Assembly (NCBI GenBank): GCA_951804985.1
Contig: OX638131.1
Span: 58,868,351-58,932,350, forward strand
Reading direction: 5' to 3'
Length of the DNA stretch: 64,000 nt
Source: Dryomyza anilis
Taxonomy: Eukaryota; Arthropoda; Insecta; Diptera; Dryomyzidae
Both the position numbers and the translations under genes were made by a program. Shown piece by piece: positions 34,006 to 45,357 of this stretch (position 1 is its first letter; the number at the start of each line of letters is the position of its first letter). A model generated the notes under the pieces. That model was not told the origin of the DNA, did no database searches, and saw nothing but the letters and a program-made list of their open reading frames with translations.

Positions 34006-34026
34006 AAGTAAAAATAAAATGTTTAC

Positions 34027-34405
34027 CCTTTTGATAGATTCGCAATATATCATCCTTAAGAATTGTTCCGCCGGTTGTTACCATAACTCGAATGTCCAAG
34101 TGTTTTGCAAGTTCGATACATATTTGTGATGTTTGTAGCGCTAATTCTCTAGTTGGTACCATAACAAGTGCTTGTATATAATCCTTTGAAGGGTCAATCT
34201 GTTCCAATACTGGAATACAGTATGCTCCAGTTTTTCCAGTTCCATTTTTAGCTCGTGCTAAAACATCTTTTCCACTAAGTGCTATTGGAATAGCAGCTTC
34301 TTGAATTGGAGACGGCCTTTCCCAGCCTTTTTCAAATATACCCATTAATAATTCACGTTTTAAACAAAATTCTTCAAACTCGTTTCCACGTGTATCAGTG
34401 ACATC
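34027..34405 (-). CDS. me31B: me31B exon 3: DEAD-box RNA helicase, N-terminal RecA domain
   Basis: Me31B/DDX6 is a cytoplasmic ATP-dependent RNA helicase of P-bodies and germ granules that represses translation and promotes decapping. This exon opens after an acceptor (TTTTAG/GATGTC, 34406) in phase 0. It encodes the N-terminal linker and Q motif ([14 protein letters not shown]), Walker A motif I (AKNGTGKTG), motif Ia (PTRELALQ) and the TTGG motif, ending ...RIYQK in phase 1 at donor AAGG/GTAAAC (34027/34026). The expected next residue, Val completed by a new exon, fits the family. No stop or frameshift. The DEAD box and second RecA domain must lie on exons not seen in this window. Confidence 0.95.
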
Positions 34406-34452
34406 CTAAAATGAAATCTCAATTAGTATTACATTATAAAACAATAAATAAC

Positions 34453-34835
34453 ATGGTTGAAGTATGTACAGGTTAGTTCATCTAGACAGTTAGTTGGCAT
34501 ACACTATGCTAGAATATCGATAAGAAAATTTAAAAAATACAACTATTAATTGTCAATTTAAACTTTATTTCAAGGTTATGTTTTTTGTACTTTAATTTGG
34601 CTAATTTATTAAAATTTCACACCACAAATTCTCTTTTTCACTTTTGTTATAAACTGCGATGTTCTTCTGGAGTCCATTGAAAAATACCAAAATGTTGAAA
34701 TTTATTTTTGAGTTTCAATTTTTTTATGAATTTGTAAACAAAGCATTGATGTTTTGTTTAAAATTTTTCGAAACCAAATGATGAGTCTTTCAAACGGTTT
34801 TCAAAAAAAAAAATAAATATATATACTTCAACCAT
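34453..34835. mobile_element. 383-bp TIR element M next to me31B exon 3
   Basis: Ends are 16-bp inverted repeats, ATGGTTGAAGTATGTA and TATATACTTCAACCAT, with one mismatch. Its left 330 bp match 50683-51010, where they are followed by mariner transposase sequence; this copy instead goes straight to the right terminus. It lies only 47 bp upstream (in gene sense) of the exon 3 acceptor. Confidence 0.8.
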
Positions 34836-34845
34836 GATAGTAATA

Positions 34846-35150
34846 CACTGAAAAAATTAATAAAGTAAATTACATGTTGGTATTTTTAAATTATTTATTT
34901 TAATTAATATTGCTAGAAATTCGTGTTCTACATATTGTAGAAACTGTTTTGTGATTTTATTTTAATTATTTTAAGTTCGTGTAGACACACCACGAATGTA
35001 CTTCGAAAATACGAAGTAAGTTCGAAATAATTGATGGGAGAAGACTAGTGGTGCTCATTGCGATTCGCGCAGGAACACTTAAGTGCTTGATATTTCTTTG
35101 AGTCGTCAGAACTGATTTTGCTACAGTGATGCAATTGCCAAAACTATATA
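34846..35150 (+). mobile_element. Partial copy of the CACCGAAAAAA-ended element
   Basis: Starts CACTGAAAAAATTAATAAAG. It shares AGAAATTCGTGTTCTACATATTG with 25390 and ACACTTAAGTGCTTG with 26290. The right end was not identified. Confidence 0.6.
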
Positions 35151-36084
35151 TTAATTTGGGTAAAAAAAATTTCAAAAGTGCATGTAAATGACGATTTGGA
35201 GGTCAGCACTGCTTTGCAAGTATATATAACCAACTTTTTTGAGAGAATAAATATTTTTATTAATGCAGAATGTTGTAAAATTAATGTAATTAAATTAAAA
35301 AAATGTGTCCAATATATACTTTTATGTTGGCAATATTTTTACATTTTTCTTGAAGTTCAATAAATACCCAATAAACATTTTTAAAAGCAAATAGTAAAAA
35401 TGTTTGATAATTAACTTACTAATAAATTAATTTGGACAACATTATGAAAATATTTATATTAAATTTACGTATCTTTATCTTCACAAATAGGAACGGATTT
35501 CCCCAACCCCTCCGAAATAATTTATAAATTTTTGACCTCGAAATATTTCGGCTTAAAAAGTGAAAAAAATAGGTAAAAACTCACAAATGTTGGTTAACTT
35601 AATGGTATTTATTTATACTACCTTTCTAATTTTTTACCTGAGAAGAGAATGATGTTTAAATTTCTTATTTTTTACGTCGATTTAAAATGAAATATCCCAA
35701 ATGTATTTAAAAATATCGAAATATTTGTAAAACTATTAGAGCAAATATTTTGAAATAAATGTATTCTAATTATTTTTATAAAGTATTTTTAGAAACCATA
35801 CTGTTTTAAAATACATTTTTCAAAACGAATTTTGATAACACTTAGAAAAATCTTTTCGTATTTCTTTATTAATAAATGTATTAAAGAATATGGATTCTAA
35901 TTTTCAATATTGTTTTGGGATTCATGATTTCCAAAATACTTTTCAACGCATTTTCAGAATACTGAGAAAATACGTACGTCTCAAAGTTTATAAACATGTT
36001 TTGTAAAACGTTTACTATATTAAAGTGATATAATCATAAAAAATTATTTTCCATCAAATTGAAAATATATTTTTTTTTCAATCA
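35151..36084. other. AT-rich intronic DNA, no gene seen
   Basis: Nothing supported. Confidence 0.4.
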
Positions 36085-37556
36085 AATTGGGTAAGGAGCA
36101 AAAGACGAATTATGCCGAAGTAAAACACTGCACTGATTATCTTTGTTGGCTAGTCAGCACCGGCGGTGGCAGTGCAAACGCAAAAAGCTATGAGACGAGT
36201 GATGGCATCATGAATGCGCTGTGCTAGTCTCAAGCCAATTTCGAATGGATTGCCGCAACCGATGCTAAAAATCCCCCTCTGGGCAAACGTCGAAACAAAC
36301 GGATGAAAAATCTATAGCCATAAACCAGAGCGAGGTCCGGAGGACAAGGAGAGCCTAAACCTATTTTTGGACGGATCAAATTCCGAATCAATTCCAACTG
36401 AATAGGCACATGAAGAAAAAACCAGTTAATTATACTGTCATGATATTTACTCAGATCAATCTGCAACATTCTAAAGCTGCTACCGCTTTACTAGGTGAAA
36501 GGCTCTCCATGTTGCATACATTACCTCACATCACAACCATTCAAGAACCATGGAAGTATAACAAGCGCATCTGTGGCTTTGGTGGACTACGTGGTAATAC
36601 TATACGATAAGCAAGCCGTAAGGCCTAGAAGCTGTCTTATAGTATCGAAACACTTTGCTGTCATCAAGTTAACCCAATTCTATGGGTAAGAATTAGTTGC
36701 AGCTAAATTGAGGTAAGAAAGCTATATTAGATGGAAACTCAGGCTACTTCCCCTATGACTCACTATGCCTCCTCCACCCAAGGTAATTGCTGAACTCATA
36801 GAGTACTGTGATCTTAAGGAGACTGTGTGGGGCAGTAGTAAATGCAATGCACGCGGCACCAGACTCTTTGACTTCATCTCCAATCTCAACAATCACAACA
36901 CTGGTAATAAACCTACGTTTGTGACTGCTAGAAGACAGGAAGTGATTGACCTAACTTTGTCTAATTGCAGACTGAGAGAGTTAATCTTAAACTGGAAGGT
37001 ATTTAAATAAGATTCTTCATCGGACCACAGGTATATCGAGTTTCATACTGACTGAGAGGTGCTGCCCTCTATGACGGTGAGAAACTCTAGAAAAACGAAC
37101 TGGGCACGCTTCAGACTTGAATTTGAGAATCCCCTCTCTATTCCTGCCAGAATTCGTACCAAAGAAAGCATTGAGACGTCCGTTCAAGATATGAATGATG
37201 TCATAAATTCTAGTTTTGTACGAACATGTCCGGTCCGAAAATCGTTATCTTAACCTCCCGTTCCTTGGTGAAACGCTTGTCTTGACATCTTGCGCAAGGA
37301 TTTCAGAAAGCTTTTATATAGGTGCTTGGAGCTATGGAGCAATTTAGATTCTGACTGGATTTTTTATTGAACCAAGCAGAATGAACATAAGAAACTAATT
37401 CGTAAATCGAAAAGTGTTTCTTATAAAGTCTTCTGCAGTAGCATCGAATCCTGCAGTGAGACTAGCCGATTGGTCAAGTTTCTTAAAAGAGACCGAACTG
37501 CCGACTGGACTCACTGTGGAGACCTGATGGCTCGTATACTGAGTCTAATGTCGATT
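36085..37556 (+). mobile_element. LINE fragment B (same family as LINE A)
   Basis: Aligns with LINE A from the ORF1 C-terminus (8045 equivalent) through the endonuclease and into the spacer before RT, ending near GGCTCGTATACTGAGTCTAA. It has its own deletions (around 36290, 36370, 36690 and 36823) but keeps two segments LINE A lost: 50 bp after 36851, and about 37031-37410. Neither end shows a target duplication. Non-functional. Confidence 0.88.
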
Positions 37557-38364
37557 TCCAAATTTTTAGTTGTTGCCCCAAAAACTCAGTACTAGTACTA
37601 GTCATTGAAAGCATTTTAGATTGTCTAAAATGTATTTGCTAATAATTTCACAATGACTTTTAATTGTCATTTTTTCGTTTATTATGTTTCTATTTAGAGT
37701 ATTTTAATTTATGTTTTACTAGCTGGAATGAAATTCTTCCTGGTAGAATTCTTCCCCGTAGTGTTTTTCCAGTAGAAGTTTTAATGTGGTGAGTTTTAGT
37801 GTGATGGATTTAATGTGGTGAGTTTTAGGTGTGGTGAGGATTTGTGTGGTGAGATTAAGTAAGATGAGTAACATCCAATTTCAAAGTTTAGTTGAAATCG
37901 ATATCATTAGGGGTGAGATATACCGTACTGAATTTTTGGGTTATATGGGAGGTGCCACTCCCCTTTGCACAATCTAGTGGTTTAGGATACTCTATGGACT
38001 TTAAAGCATAGTAATGCAAATTGTCAGAAAAATACATTCAGAGGTTTTGCTATGAATCTGAATTATCTATCTCACCCCCTAGGATTGTTTATTAGGGACA
38101 AATAATAAGATATGCAAAAAAAAATTTAATTTGAACAACGGGAACACGTGCCGCAAGTACATTGAAAATTGTACTAGGAGGTGCATTTGTACTAGGAGTC
38201 GAAATTTAAAATATTTATCATGTAGAAATGTTTGCGAAAAAAAATATATGTAATAGGATTTTCGATATATCGACAATTTTCCGAGTTGTTGATTGTTTTA
38301 TACAACAATAAACAAGAGTAATTTCGCTACTTGATCGAAAATGAGAGCACCTGAAGAGTAAAAA
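37557..38364. other. No gene; short GTGGTGAG repeats
   Basis: At 37785-37865, TTTAATGTGGTGAGTTTTAG and GTGTGGTGAG words repeat four to five times. Nothing else is recognised. Confidence 0.45.
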
Positions 38365-39190
38365 CTTTATGCGCGTAAAGATGGTTTATGTGTCTTCGAC
38401 GACTGCCTTATGTACCAATGTAGAATCGTTAACCCCAAACAATTGCAGCGGCGTGTTTTAAATAAGCTTCACAAAGACCCACCAAAGCATTGAGCGTACA
38501 AAGGCAGTCGCTCGAAGCTACGTCTATTGGCCCAACATTAACATTTTGTGAAGGAATGTGTAAATTGCGCCGCCGCAACAGTGAAAGCGCCCAGCAAGGC
38601 AACACTTCAGCCTTGCCCGCTTTCACAGAGAGCGATGCAGCGAATTCACATAGATTTAGCCGGACCTGTGGATGGGAATGTGTTCTTGCTAATTGTTGAT
38701 TCATTTTCGAAATGACTCGAGATGTATCAAATTAAGTCGATGTCATCGTCTTCAATAATCGATTGCCATTAAGATTTTACAACACATTATGGATGGCCGA
38801 AAACGATCGTAAGTGACAATGGAATACAATTTGTCTCAACCGATTTCGCTTCTTTTTTCAGAGAGAAAGGAATTGCACATATTCGCAAGGCGCCATATCA
38901 CCCACAATCCAATGGCCAAGTAGAGGGCCTTGTGGATTCATTCAAACGAGCACTACGAAAGCAAAAGAGTGCAAATCACAATTCAATAATTTCTACTGTA
39001 TTACCGAGCTACCGAATAAAAACGCACACGAAGGAAAGTCACCAGCAGAAATCTTCTTGGGAGTAAGAACATGAACCTCCTTCTCAATCCTCATACAATT
39101 TCCTTCGATCGCAACTCAAAAATGGGGTCAGTTCAACCGAAAAAAAACAACGCAAAGCTACGTGAATTCAAGGTCGGTGACCAAAGTTTA
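38365..39190 (+). pseudogene. Gypsy-type integrase relic
   Basis: The zinc-binding region is recognisable (LNKLHKD at about 38455, then VKECVNCAA at about 38550). The catalytic core follows: HIDLAGPVDG with Asp at 38653-38655, VSDNGIQF with Asp at 38815-38817, and SNGQVEG with Glu at 38923-38925. All three are in one frame and the last two have DD35E spacing. Stops (e.g. after VDSFSK near 38713) and frameshifts in the zinc and C-terminal parts show it is dead. The family differs from the 5' gypsy copy, being closer in motifs to the long-diverged mdg/Osvaldo-like type (tentative). Transcriptionally antisense to me31B. Confidence 0.82.
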
Positions 39191-39630
39191 ATATTAATCG
39201 TGTGATTGCCTAATTTTCCTTACAAAAATTGGGAAATCACACGATTGATATTAAAATTATTTGAAAATTGATTCAAAAGTTGACTGTTTATTCAATCGTG
39301 TGAAACAGGCTTAAGAATTAATTGTTTCCGATCAGCTGAAGTGTCTAGTAATAGAATTAGTAAGTAGTCAAAAAGTTTTAAACTAGAAATAAAAGTAGTC
39401 CAAAAATAAAAGGACCCGTGTTCGATTTAATAAACAAATAAAAAGACTTAGCTGAAACCAGCCAAGGAAGTATAAAGGATCAAGGACAAATTTCAAAAAT
39501 AAGTTGAAGACCTCAACATTTTGCGCAGCCGGTATTTCAAACCATGCTTTCAGGGACCGAGAGCAGAAGGACTTAGAAGGAACAAAAATAGTTCACTTGA
39601 TAAAATGGTGATTATATAATTTGGTTAAAG
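39191..39630. other. No gene; local inverted repeat
   Basis: TTTAATATTAATCGTGTGAT (39185) has an inverted counterpart ATCACACGATTGATATTAAA (39235), with loop sequence between them. No other feature. Confidence 0.5.
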
Positions 39631-39930
39631 TACACGGATAAAAAAGATTTGATTGAATATGTTTGAATGTAATAATGAAATAATACGAAATCACCATACA
39701 TGTATTACGAATGAAGTTTAATTAAATTATTGTTCAGATGGTAATAACATATTACTATGTGTAAACATTTTATATATTCCCCATCAGAATCTGTCAAACT
39801 TATTATAAATATGTTACAATACAAACATAAAATTTTAATTGCATTTGAATATACTATTTCTTGGCAGTTTACTTGGTTATAACTATGTTTCAAAACAAAC
39901 AGAAAATGCTATTAAAATCTAATTATAACG
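39631..39930 (-). mobile_element. AT-rich element X, copy 3 (partial)
   Basis: Begins at TACACGGATAAAAAAGATTT, the inverted right terminus of X, followed by AATATGTTTGAATGTA and CGAAATCACCATA as in the other copies. Inner part diverged; the other end was not found. Confidence 0.6.
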
Positions 39931-39972
39931 TATGTTCGCAACGCTCGTCTTCATTCGATTAGTTATCGACAG

Positions 39973-40267
39973 ACGAAGTTGGCAACGTTGCGCAGCATTA
40001 TCTACCTACGCCATCATTTGCCATCGTTTGAACATATTGATGTTTAAAAACAAACAAAAAATAAATTGGATTTAAATAAATGTGTTCTTCCAACAATCTT
40101 CTTGTATACGAAGTTGGCGCTCGTTGAGCAGAATTTTCTATCTACGTCTCTTTTGTCATCGTTTGAATTGTGTATTGGTTCTTTTAAACATACTGATGTT
40201 TGAATATAAACAAAAAATGAAATTAGATGTAAATAAAAGTATTCTTGCAATATTCTTCTTGTATACG
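39973..40267 (+). repeat. Two tandem copies of a 135-160-bp unit
   Basis: Units start ACGAAGTTGGC at 39973 and 40108. Both contain TATCTACCTACG-like, TCATCGTTTGAA, CATA.TGATGTTT and TCTTCTTGTATACGA blocks. Confidence 0.8.
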
Positions 40268-41062
40268 ATGTTTGATGTTTGGTGAGAAAACATATTCGTA
40301 TCGGTAATACGATCTCATTTGTAAATTTTAAAAATATACAAATTGTGGTACCAAAAGTACAAATAGTAACAAATAAAATCATTTAATAGTGCAGTATGTT
40401 TTTCTAAAAATATTGTAAAAAGCCGACACTGATATTTCATCAAAAAAACCACAACTGAAAAATCAGTGCTTCTATTTTCAAACAGAATTCGGCATGGTTT
40501 TTTAAAACAGGCTCCGCGAATTCCTTGCCAACGCTATGTGCTGCACTGAGACTTGTACTTGCAGTTTAAAGTCAATTATTTATTTATGCATTTAAAAATT
40601 TGTATATGAATTCAAAATTTATTAATTCCCACTGTGCATGTTTAATGATTTTTAATAAAAATTACTAAAAAAAACAATATTTTATTTTTATTTTATTTTC
40701 AGGATTCCTTTCCAAAAATATTTAGATATGTTTTTATGCAAACATACTACTTTTTAAACTGAAACAACTGATATGTTTCTCTGGACCTCTAACATACCGG
40801 CAACCAACATTACTGCCAATAACTATTAGTGCTATTTAAACATATTTCCGTCGAAAAAGGCAATTTGAATTATAAATCTAGCACTCGAGTGAATGTTACT
40901 AACATGGCGGCGACAACGAATTTATTTCAGTATCACAGGATCTAATTTCGGCCGTGGTCCTAATTTTTAATTTTTTTTTTATATTTTTTTTTTTATTATT
41001 CTTAAGTAATAATAACAACAAAAAAATAAGAAAGAATAAAAAAATATTTAGAAAGAATAAAA
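40268..41062. other. AT-rich intronic DNA, no gene seen
   Basis: Short hAT- or X-like words occur, but no bounded element or coding region is supported. Confidence 0.35.
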
Positions 41063-41145
41063 ATTGCCCTTGCCGAGATTTGAACCTGTGATTCTGAACT
41101 AAAATTAGTAAGTACGGTTTACAATTTAACCTTCTATGGTTTAAT
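41063..41145 (-). other. tRNA-like remnant
   Basis: On the minus strand an ACCATAGAAGGTTAAA A-box-like segment is followed by AGGTTCAAATCTCGGCAAGG, which resembles a B box and T arm. Too degraded for a functional tRNA; probably a SINE head. Confidence 0.35.
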
Positions 41146-41815
41146 ATCATTAAATATACTGAAAATAGACTATTTGAGTTTAAATTTTAAACCTTTATGG
41201 TTTAAACATATTAAATAAACAAAAAATTAAATTAATTGAGTTTAAAATTTAATAAAATTGGATTAAATTTAAATTTTTAAACCTTTGGGATAATGTTTTT
41301 AGTATATAAATAATACTAAAAACATTACATTTCCATGTTACAAAAAAAAATATATTAAATTTCAATTTCAGAAAGTTTAAAATTAAGTGTAAACTATTGA
41401 AACATAAAAGTATTGAAATCCAAAGTATTGTAATCCAAAGAAGAGTTCAAAAATAATTTCAACATTTTTTACCGTGTAGAAAGTACGTCTAAGGCTGCAA
41501 ATAAACAACGATCCCACTTTTGACCACACACAAAAAATCCGAATAAATATTCTACTGTGTGCGACAGATGCAAAAAAATGTGTTCCCAATGAGCACAACG
41601 TATAATGTGTTATGTCTGAAAAATCTTTAAATTTGTTTAAAAAATGTTCGTGTGTATATTCATTTCTGTTATAAATAACTGAAGAAAATTAATTTAATAA
41701 AATAAAGGATGATTTTATATACAATTGTATATTAATAGCAATGAGTGGGTCAATTTGACCCAATTTGTATAGAAGGGGTATGTTTGCAATTTGTGCAGAA
41801 GGGTTAAAAAAGGCA
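41146..41815. repeat. AT-rich repeats and a 15-bp hairpin
   Basis: GAGTTTAAATTTTAAACC and TTTAAACCTTTATGG words repeat at 41150-41290. A perfect stem-loop pairs 41291-41305 (TAATGTTTTTAGTAT) with 41313-41327. Confidence 0.6.
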
Positions 41816-42521
41816 CATATCGTCACTGTCATGCCAAAAGGGCGAATGTGCATTTTTAAAATTGTTGGGAAATCAAATATTAAAGTTTGAAGTGCTTTAA
41901 AAATTAGAAAAATTTAGTTTTATTTAAATTTTTTCTATTATTTTGGTTTATTCATGAATTATTATAACGTACATAAAATATCTTTGGATTTGGACAATTT
42001 ACTGAATTATAAATACGAATTTTGTGAGGCTATATCCTGACCAAAACGCAAATATTTTTGTTTTTATGCTATAACTTTTTATTAGCTCAAAATAAAATAG
42101 TGACGTTAAGGAATTTATTGTTTGTTTTTAAAGCACCTATCGAACTGCATCATTATTTTGCCAAACATTTTTTCCTGCAAATAACAAATAGCAAATTAAT
42201 GTTTGACAAAATATTTTTAATTAATGATGCAGATCGATAGGTGCTTTAAAAACAAATAATAAATGCCTTCACACTACTATTTTATCTCGTACCAATAAAT
42301 AGTAATGGCGAAAAAGGAAAGATTCGCCCTTTTAGCATGACAAGATTTTCAATTTTTCAAATTCGCCCTTTTTGTTTTGATTTTTGTGGCTAGATATATC
42401 CAACAAAACGACACGCGATTTTAGCACAATATACTTGAGAAAAAACTACATTCGAAAATGTAAAAAAACGCAAATGTCAAAAATTGCACATTCGCCCCTT
42501 TGGCATGATAGTGACGATATG
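41816..42521. mobile_element. 706-bp element with 37-bp TIRs and an inner palindrome
   Basis: Ends 41816-41852 and 42485-42521 are inverted repeats with two mismatches (CATATCGTCACTGTCATGCC...). ATTCGCCC(T)TTT/GCATGA words recur inside (42324-42375). A second inverted pair lies in the middle: TTATTGTTTGTTTTTAAAGC at about 42115 against its complement ending at about 42264, arms about 55 bp including ATGCA/TGCAT. No coding. Confidence 0.85.
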
Positions 42522-42603
42522 AAGTTTTTTTTACTTTCACTAAATTAAATGATTTATAAACTGCCTTCAATAAAATAAGGCAGAATTGGTGTTGCACTAG
42601 GGC

Positions 42604-43492
42604 TAGAGATGTCAAAAACCGGTTTCACAAACTGGCGGATCGTTTTTTCTAGAAACCGAAACCGTCAAACCGTTTTTTTGCACTAAACGAAAACCTGTTT
42701 TTTTTTCTTAAGTTAATTTTCTATTTTATTAATACATTAAATTTACAAAATGTATATTTTATGACCATTAACGCGATTCCGTAACTCCATAACGATAATA
42801 TTCTATATCACTAACTACCGACAATTGTCGCTTGCGATAGCCATCATTATGAAAAAAGTGATTCCCAAAATTTCAATGCATTGTATGTAGACAAATAAAT
42901 TCGGAAAGATTTTTAACAATAAAAATCGTTGAAATCGTTGAAAAGAAAGCTGGCTAACAACCAAAAAATTATCAACGGTATTGTATCAACAATTTTCAGT
43001 AACGATGACAGCTGACGATAAATATCATAGCGAACTGTGTACGGAATACCTCCTATCAATATTTGTCGTTAATTGTAGTTAATGATATCGATTTTTGTCG
43101 ATACGCAGTTAGGGAATCGCGCTACAGATCAGTAAATATTTTTAAGTTAATTTTGGAATAAACATTTGGGAAAATTTTGGTACGATGTGTTGCAGAAGAC
43201 GGTATTTCGGTACAAGCAATTCAGCACTCCTAAATTGCAAAGTATTGACTTCAATCAAGAGGATTTCAAATACCGTCCAGTTTACCTACTATTTCGAATT
43301 ACATATAAATTACGAAAAAATTGGAATTGACAAATAATTTCATTAAATTAACTGATGCGAAAATATGTAAAATCTTTTTCCGTTTAAAGTTTATTTTAAA
43401 CTAAAACTAAAAATCGGCTTAAGTTCAACATTTAGATAGTATTCTTTTACCTAAGTATTATCTTAAAATTTTTGAATTTTTGAAATCCCTAG
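42604..43492. mobile_element. hAT-like element with AACCGG/AAACCG subterminal repeats
   Basis: Left end TAGAGATGTCAAAAA and right end complement TAGGGATTTCAAAAA match at 12 of 15. Flanks ACTAGGGC (42596-42603) and CCTAGGGC (43493-43500) fit an 8-bp hAT target duplication. AAACCG/CGGTTT words cluster near the left end (42615-42690). No transposase; it contains a nested MITE. Confidence 0.7.
42771..43122. mobile_element. About 350-bp MITE nested in the hAT-like element
   Basis: Termini ACGCGATTCCGTAACT and the complement of AGTTAGGGAATCGCGC form about 16-bp inverted repeats. Inner ATAACGATAAT / ATCGTTAC-type words are also inverted. Non-coding. Confidence 0.7.
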
Positions 43493-43582
43493 CCTAGGGC
43501 TATATTAAGATTTTCAAAAAATTAAGCTCATAAATCCTTATGTGAACATTTTTGTACTATTATATATTAGCGTTATACTTAC

Positions 43583-43682
43583 ACTTGTTTTAAATCGGTT
43601 ATCCTTTGGAGGAATTTTAAGCTTCGACTTCCATCCCATATCATCATTCATATTTGTAGATAAAGTATTTTCTTTTGTCATT
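43583..43682 (-). CDS. me31B: me31B exon 2
   Basis: A 100-base exon between acceptor TTTTACAG (43690-43683) and donor AAGT/GTAAGT (43583/43582). Read in the phase left by exon 1 it gives a variable stretch, then DDMGWKSKLKIPPKDNRFKT, a block strongly conserved in fly Me31B just before the helicase core. It joins exon 3 at [13 protein letters not shown] without a gap. The total of exons 1 and 2 is 153 bases, a whole number of codons. An AAACAA/GTGTAAG donor is conceivable but breaks the phase. Confidence 0.93.
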
Positions 43683-43690
43683 CTGTAAAA

Positions 43691-45059
43691 CAAATATATT
43701 AAAGAAATCAAATTTTACAAAAAAATATACAATTTAAATAAAATATTAACAAAATTAGGAATACAAAGGTGTAGAATTGCTTAAAAGTAACTATTAAACG
43801 ACAGTAAAACCGTCACCGACAGTTTTTTACACCCTTCGAAGGTACGGAAAATGGAAGCTAGAGTGCTGAAAAATAATTTAATTGAAAATGATCGTTAAAA
43901 GTTCATAAATGTTCTTTAACCTCTTTGCACAATATAACAGGATCAATATTTTTTTGCTTTAAACGCTTATTCTTAGTTTTAGAGGTCCTAGTTTCAGAAG
44001 TCGACCCGGATCTAAGAAATAATTAATCTAAATTTTTCATACAAATATGAATCCGTCTAAATACATACATATAACCAAAATAACGGCATATTTCTGTTTT
44101 CGTTGCTAACAAATAGACGCATGATAACAGACAGGCGAATGGCACACACTTAATGTATGTATTTCAGTACAGCCCATCCAGTTTACAACAACACCCAAGT
44201 GTTTTGTTTGTTGTACAAAAAATTCATGCCAAAAATTCTATCACAAGCTTGGATGTCTTGTTCGCATATGCTTTTTGTTGCACTTTCAAAAGAATCAGTA
44301 TATATTTGAAAAAAAAATAAAAACAAAAAAAAAAACAAAAAACACAAAGAGCAATATTTGCAAAATGAGGTACACTGTTAAAATGTTCATATATTACAAT
44401 TTTTTTTTTTGTTTTATACATTAATACATTAATTATACATTATACATTAAATGAAATAATGCACATAGAACTTAACTATAAAAACTTAATGATTTTACAA
44501 TTAACAAAAAAGTTATGCTTAAAAGTAAAAAAAATGTTAAATTTCATTGCTTATGCTAGTTTCACAATCGAGAAACAACATATTTTATCTTTGAAGCTGC
44601 ATAAGCTTTTGTAGTTGTATTTATTTTACCTCTTCAAAAGTGCGTCATCGCAAGAAGAAATTCTCACACGAAATATCTTTTTCCTCAAGCATTCACACAA
44701 TTTCTCTCAATTTTCGGCCAAATCCCTCAAATTCTCGCGGTACCTCAAATACTCACAATTTCCCTCAATTTTTGTTCTTATAAATTCTTGAAAATAAGTG
44801 AAATAATTAAATTTATTTAGTAAAATATATTAAATAAATTTCAATAGTAAAAATCAGTCCATTATTCAGTTAATGAGTAAGAAAGTAAACTTATTAAGTA
44901 AGTATTTTTATTAAGTCTTCAAACAATATAATAGTTGAACAATGATTCTCTTTCTTACAAGCTAATTAAGAACTATGAGTATTATTCTAAACATAAATAC
45001 AAATATACGCTACATGCTAAATTGTATGTTAACGAATATACCATATTCATTTTAATACA
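43691..45059. other. Intronic DNA, no gene seen
   Basis: AT-rich with a CCCTCAAATTCTCAC-like short repeat cluster (44690-44775). No bounded element recognised. Confidence 0.4.
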
Positions 45060-45260
45060 GAGCTCTCGATTGCCCGGGTACCCGGGCTACCCGGGATTTT
45101 CGAGCTACCCGGGTAATACCGGGGTTGTTCAAATACTCGAAAAACCCGGGTATTAAATGTTTGAGCTACCCGGGTAATTTGTTCGTTCGTTTGTTCGAGC
45201 TATTCGAGTAGCTCGAGTGCTCGTTCGTTGTTCGAGTAGCTCGATCGTTGTTCATTCGTT
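45060..45260 (+). repeat. CCCGGGTA / TTCGAGTAGCTCG repeat cluster
   Basis: Eight CCCGGG or CCGGGT words (45073-45175), then TTCGAGCTATTCGAGTAGCT-type words and GTTCGTT words. Very CpG-rich compared with its surroundings; probably subterminal repeats of a DNA element. Confidence 0.7.
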
Positions 45261-45357
45261 TGTTCGATTAACGATTGTTCATTTGATCGCTTGTGGGAGT
45301 TGGTCGGAAGTGGTTGGAAAAATGTGGGTGGATAAAAGTGGGTGGGTGGGCAAAAAT

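Larger units (their letters stand above)
34406..43582 (-). other. me31B: me31B intron 2 (about 9.2 kb)
   Basis: GT...AG intron bounded by GTAAGT (43582) and TTTTAG (34406). It holds a TIR element near the acceptor, a LINE fragment, a gypsy integrase relic, tandem repeats and two nested TIR elements, listed separately. Confidence 0.9.

Noticed and set aside
34004..34345. Processed me31B retrocopy
   Set aside because: Flanked by proper acceptor and donor and joined in phase to two other exons; no poly-A tail or target duplication.
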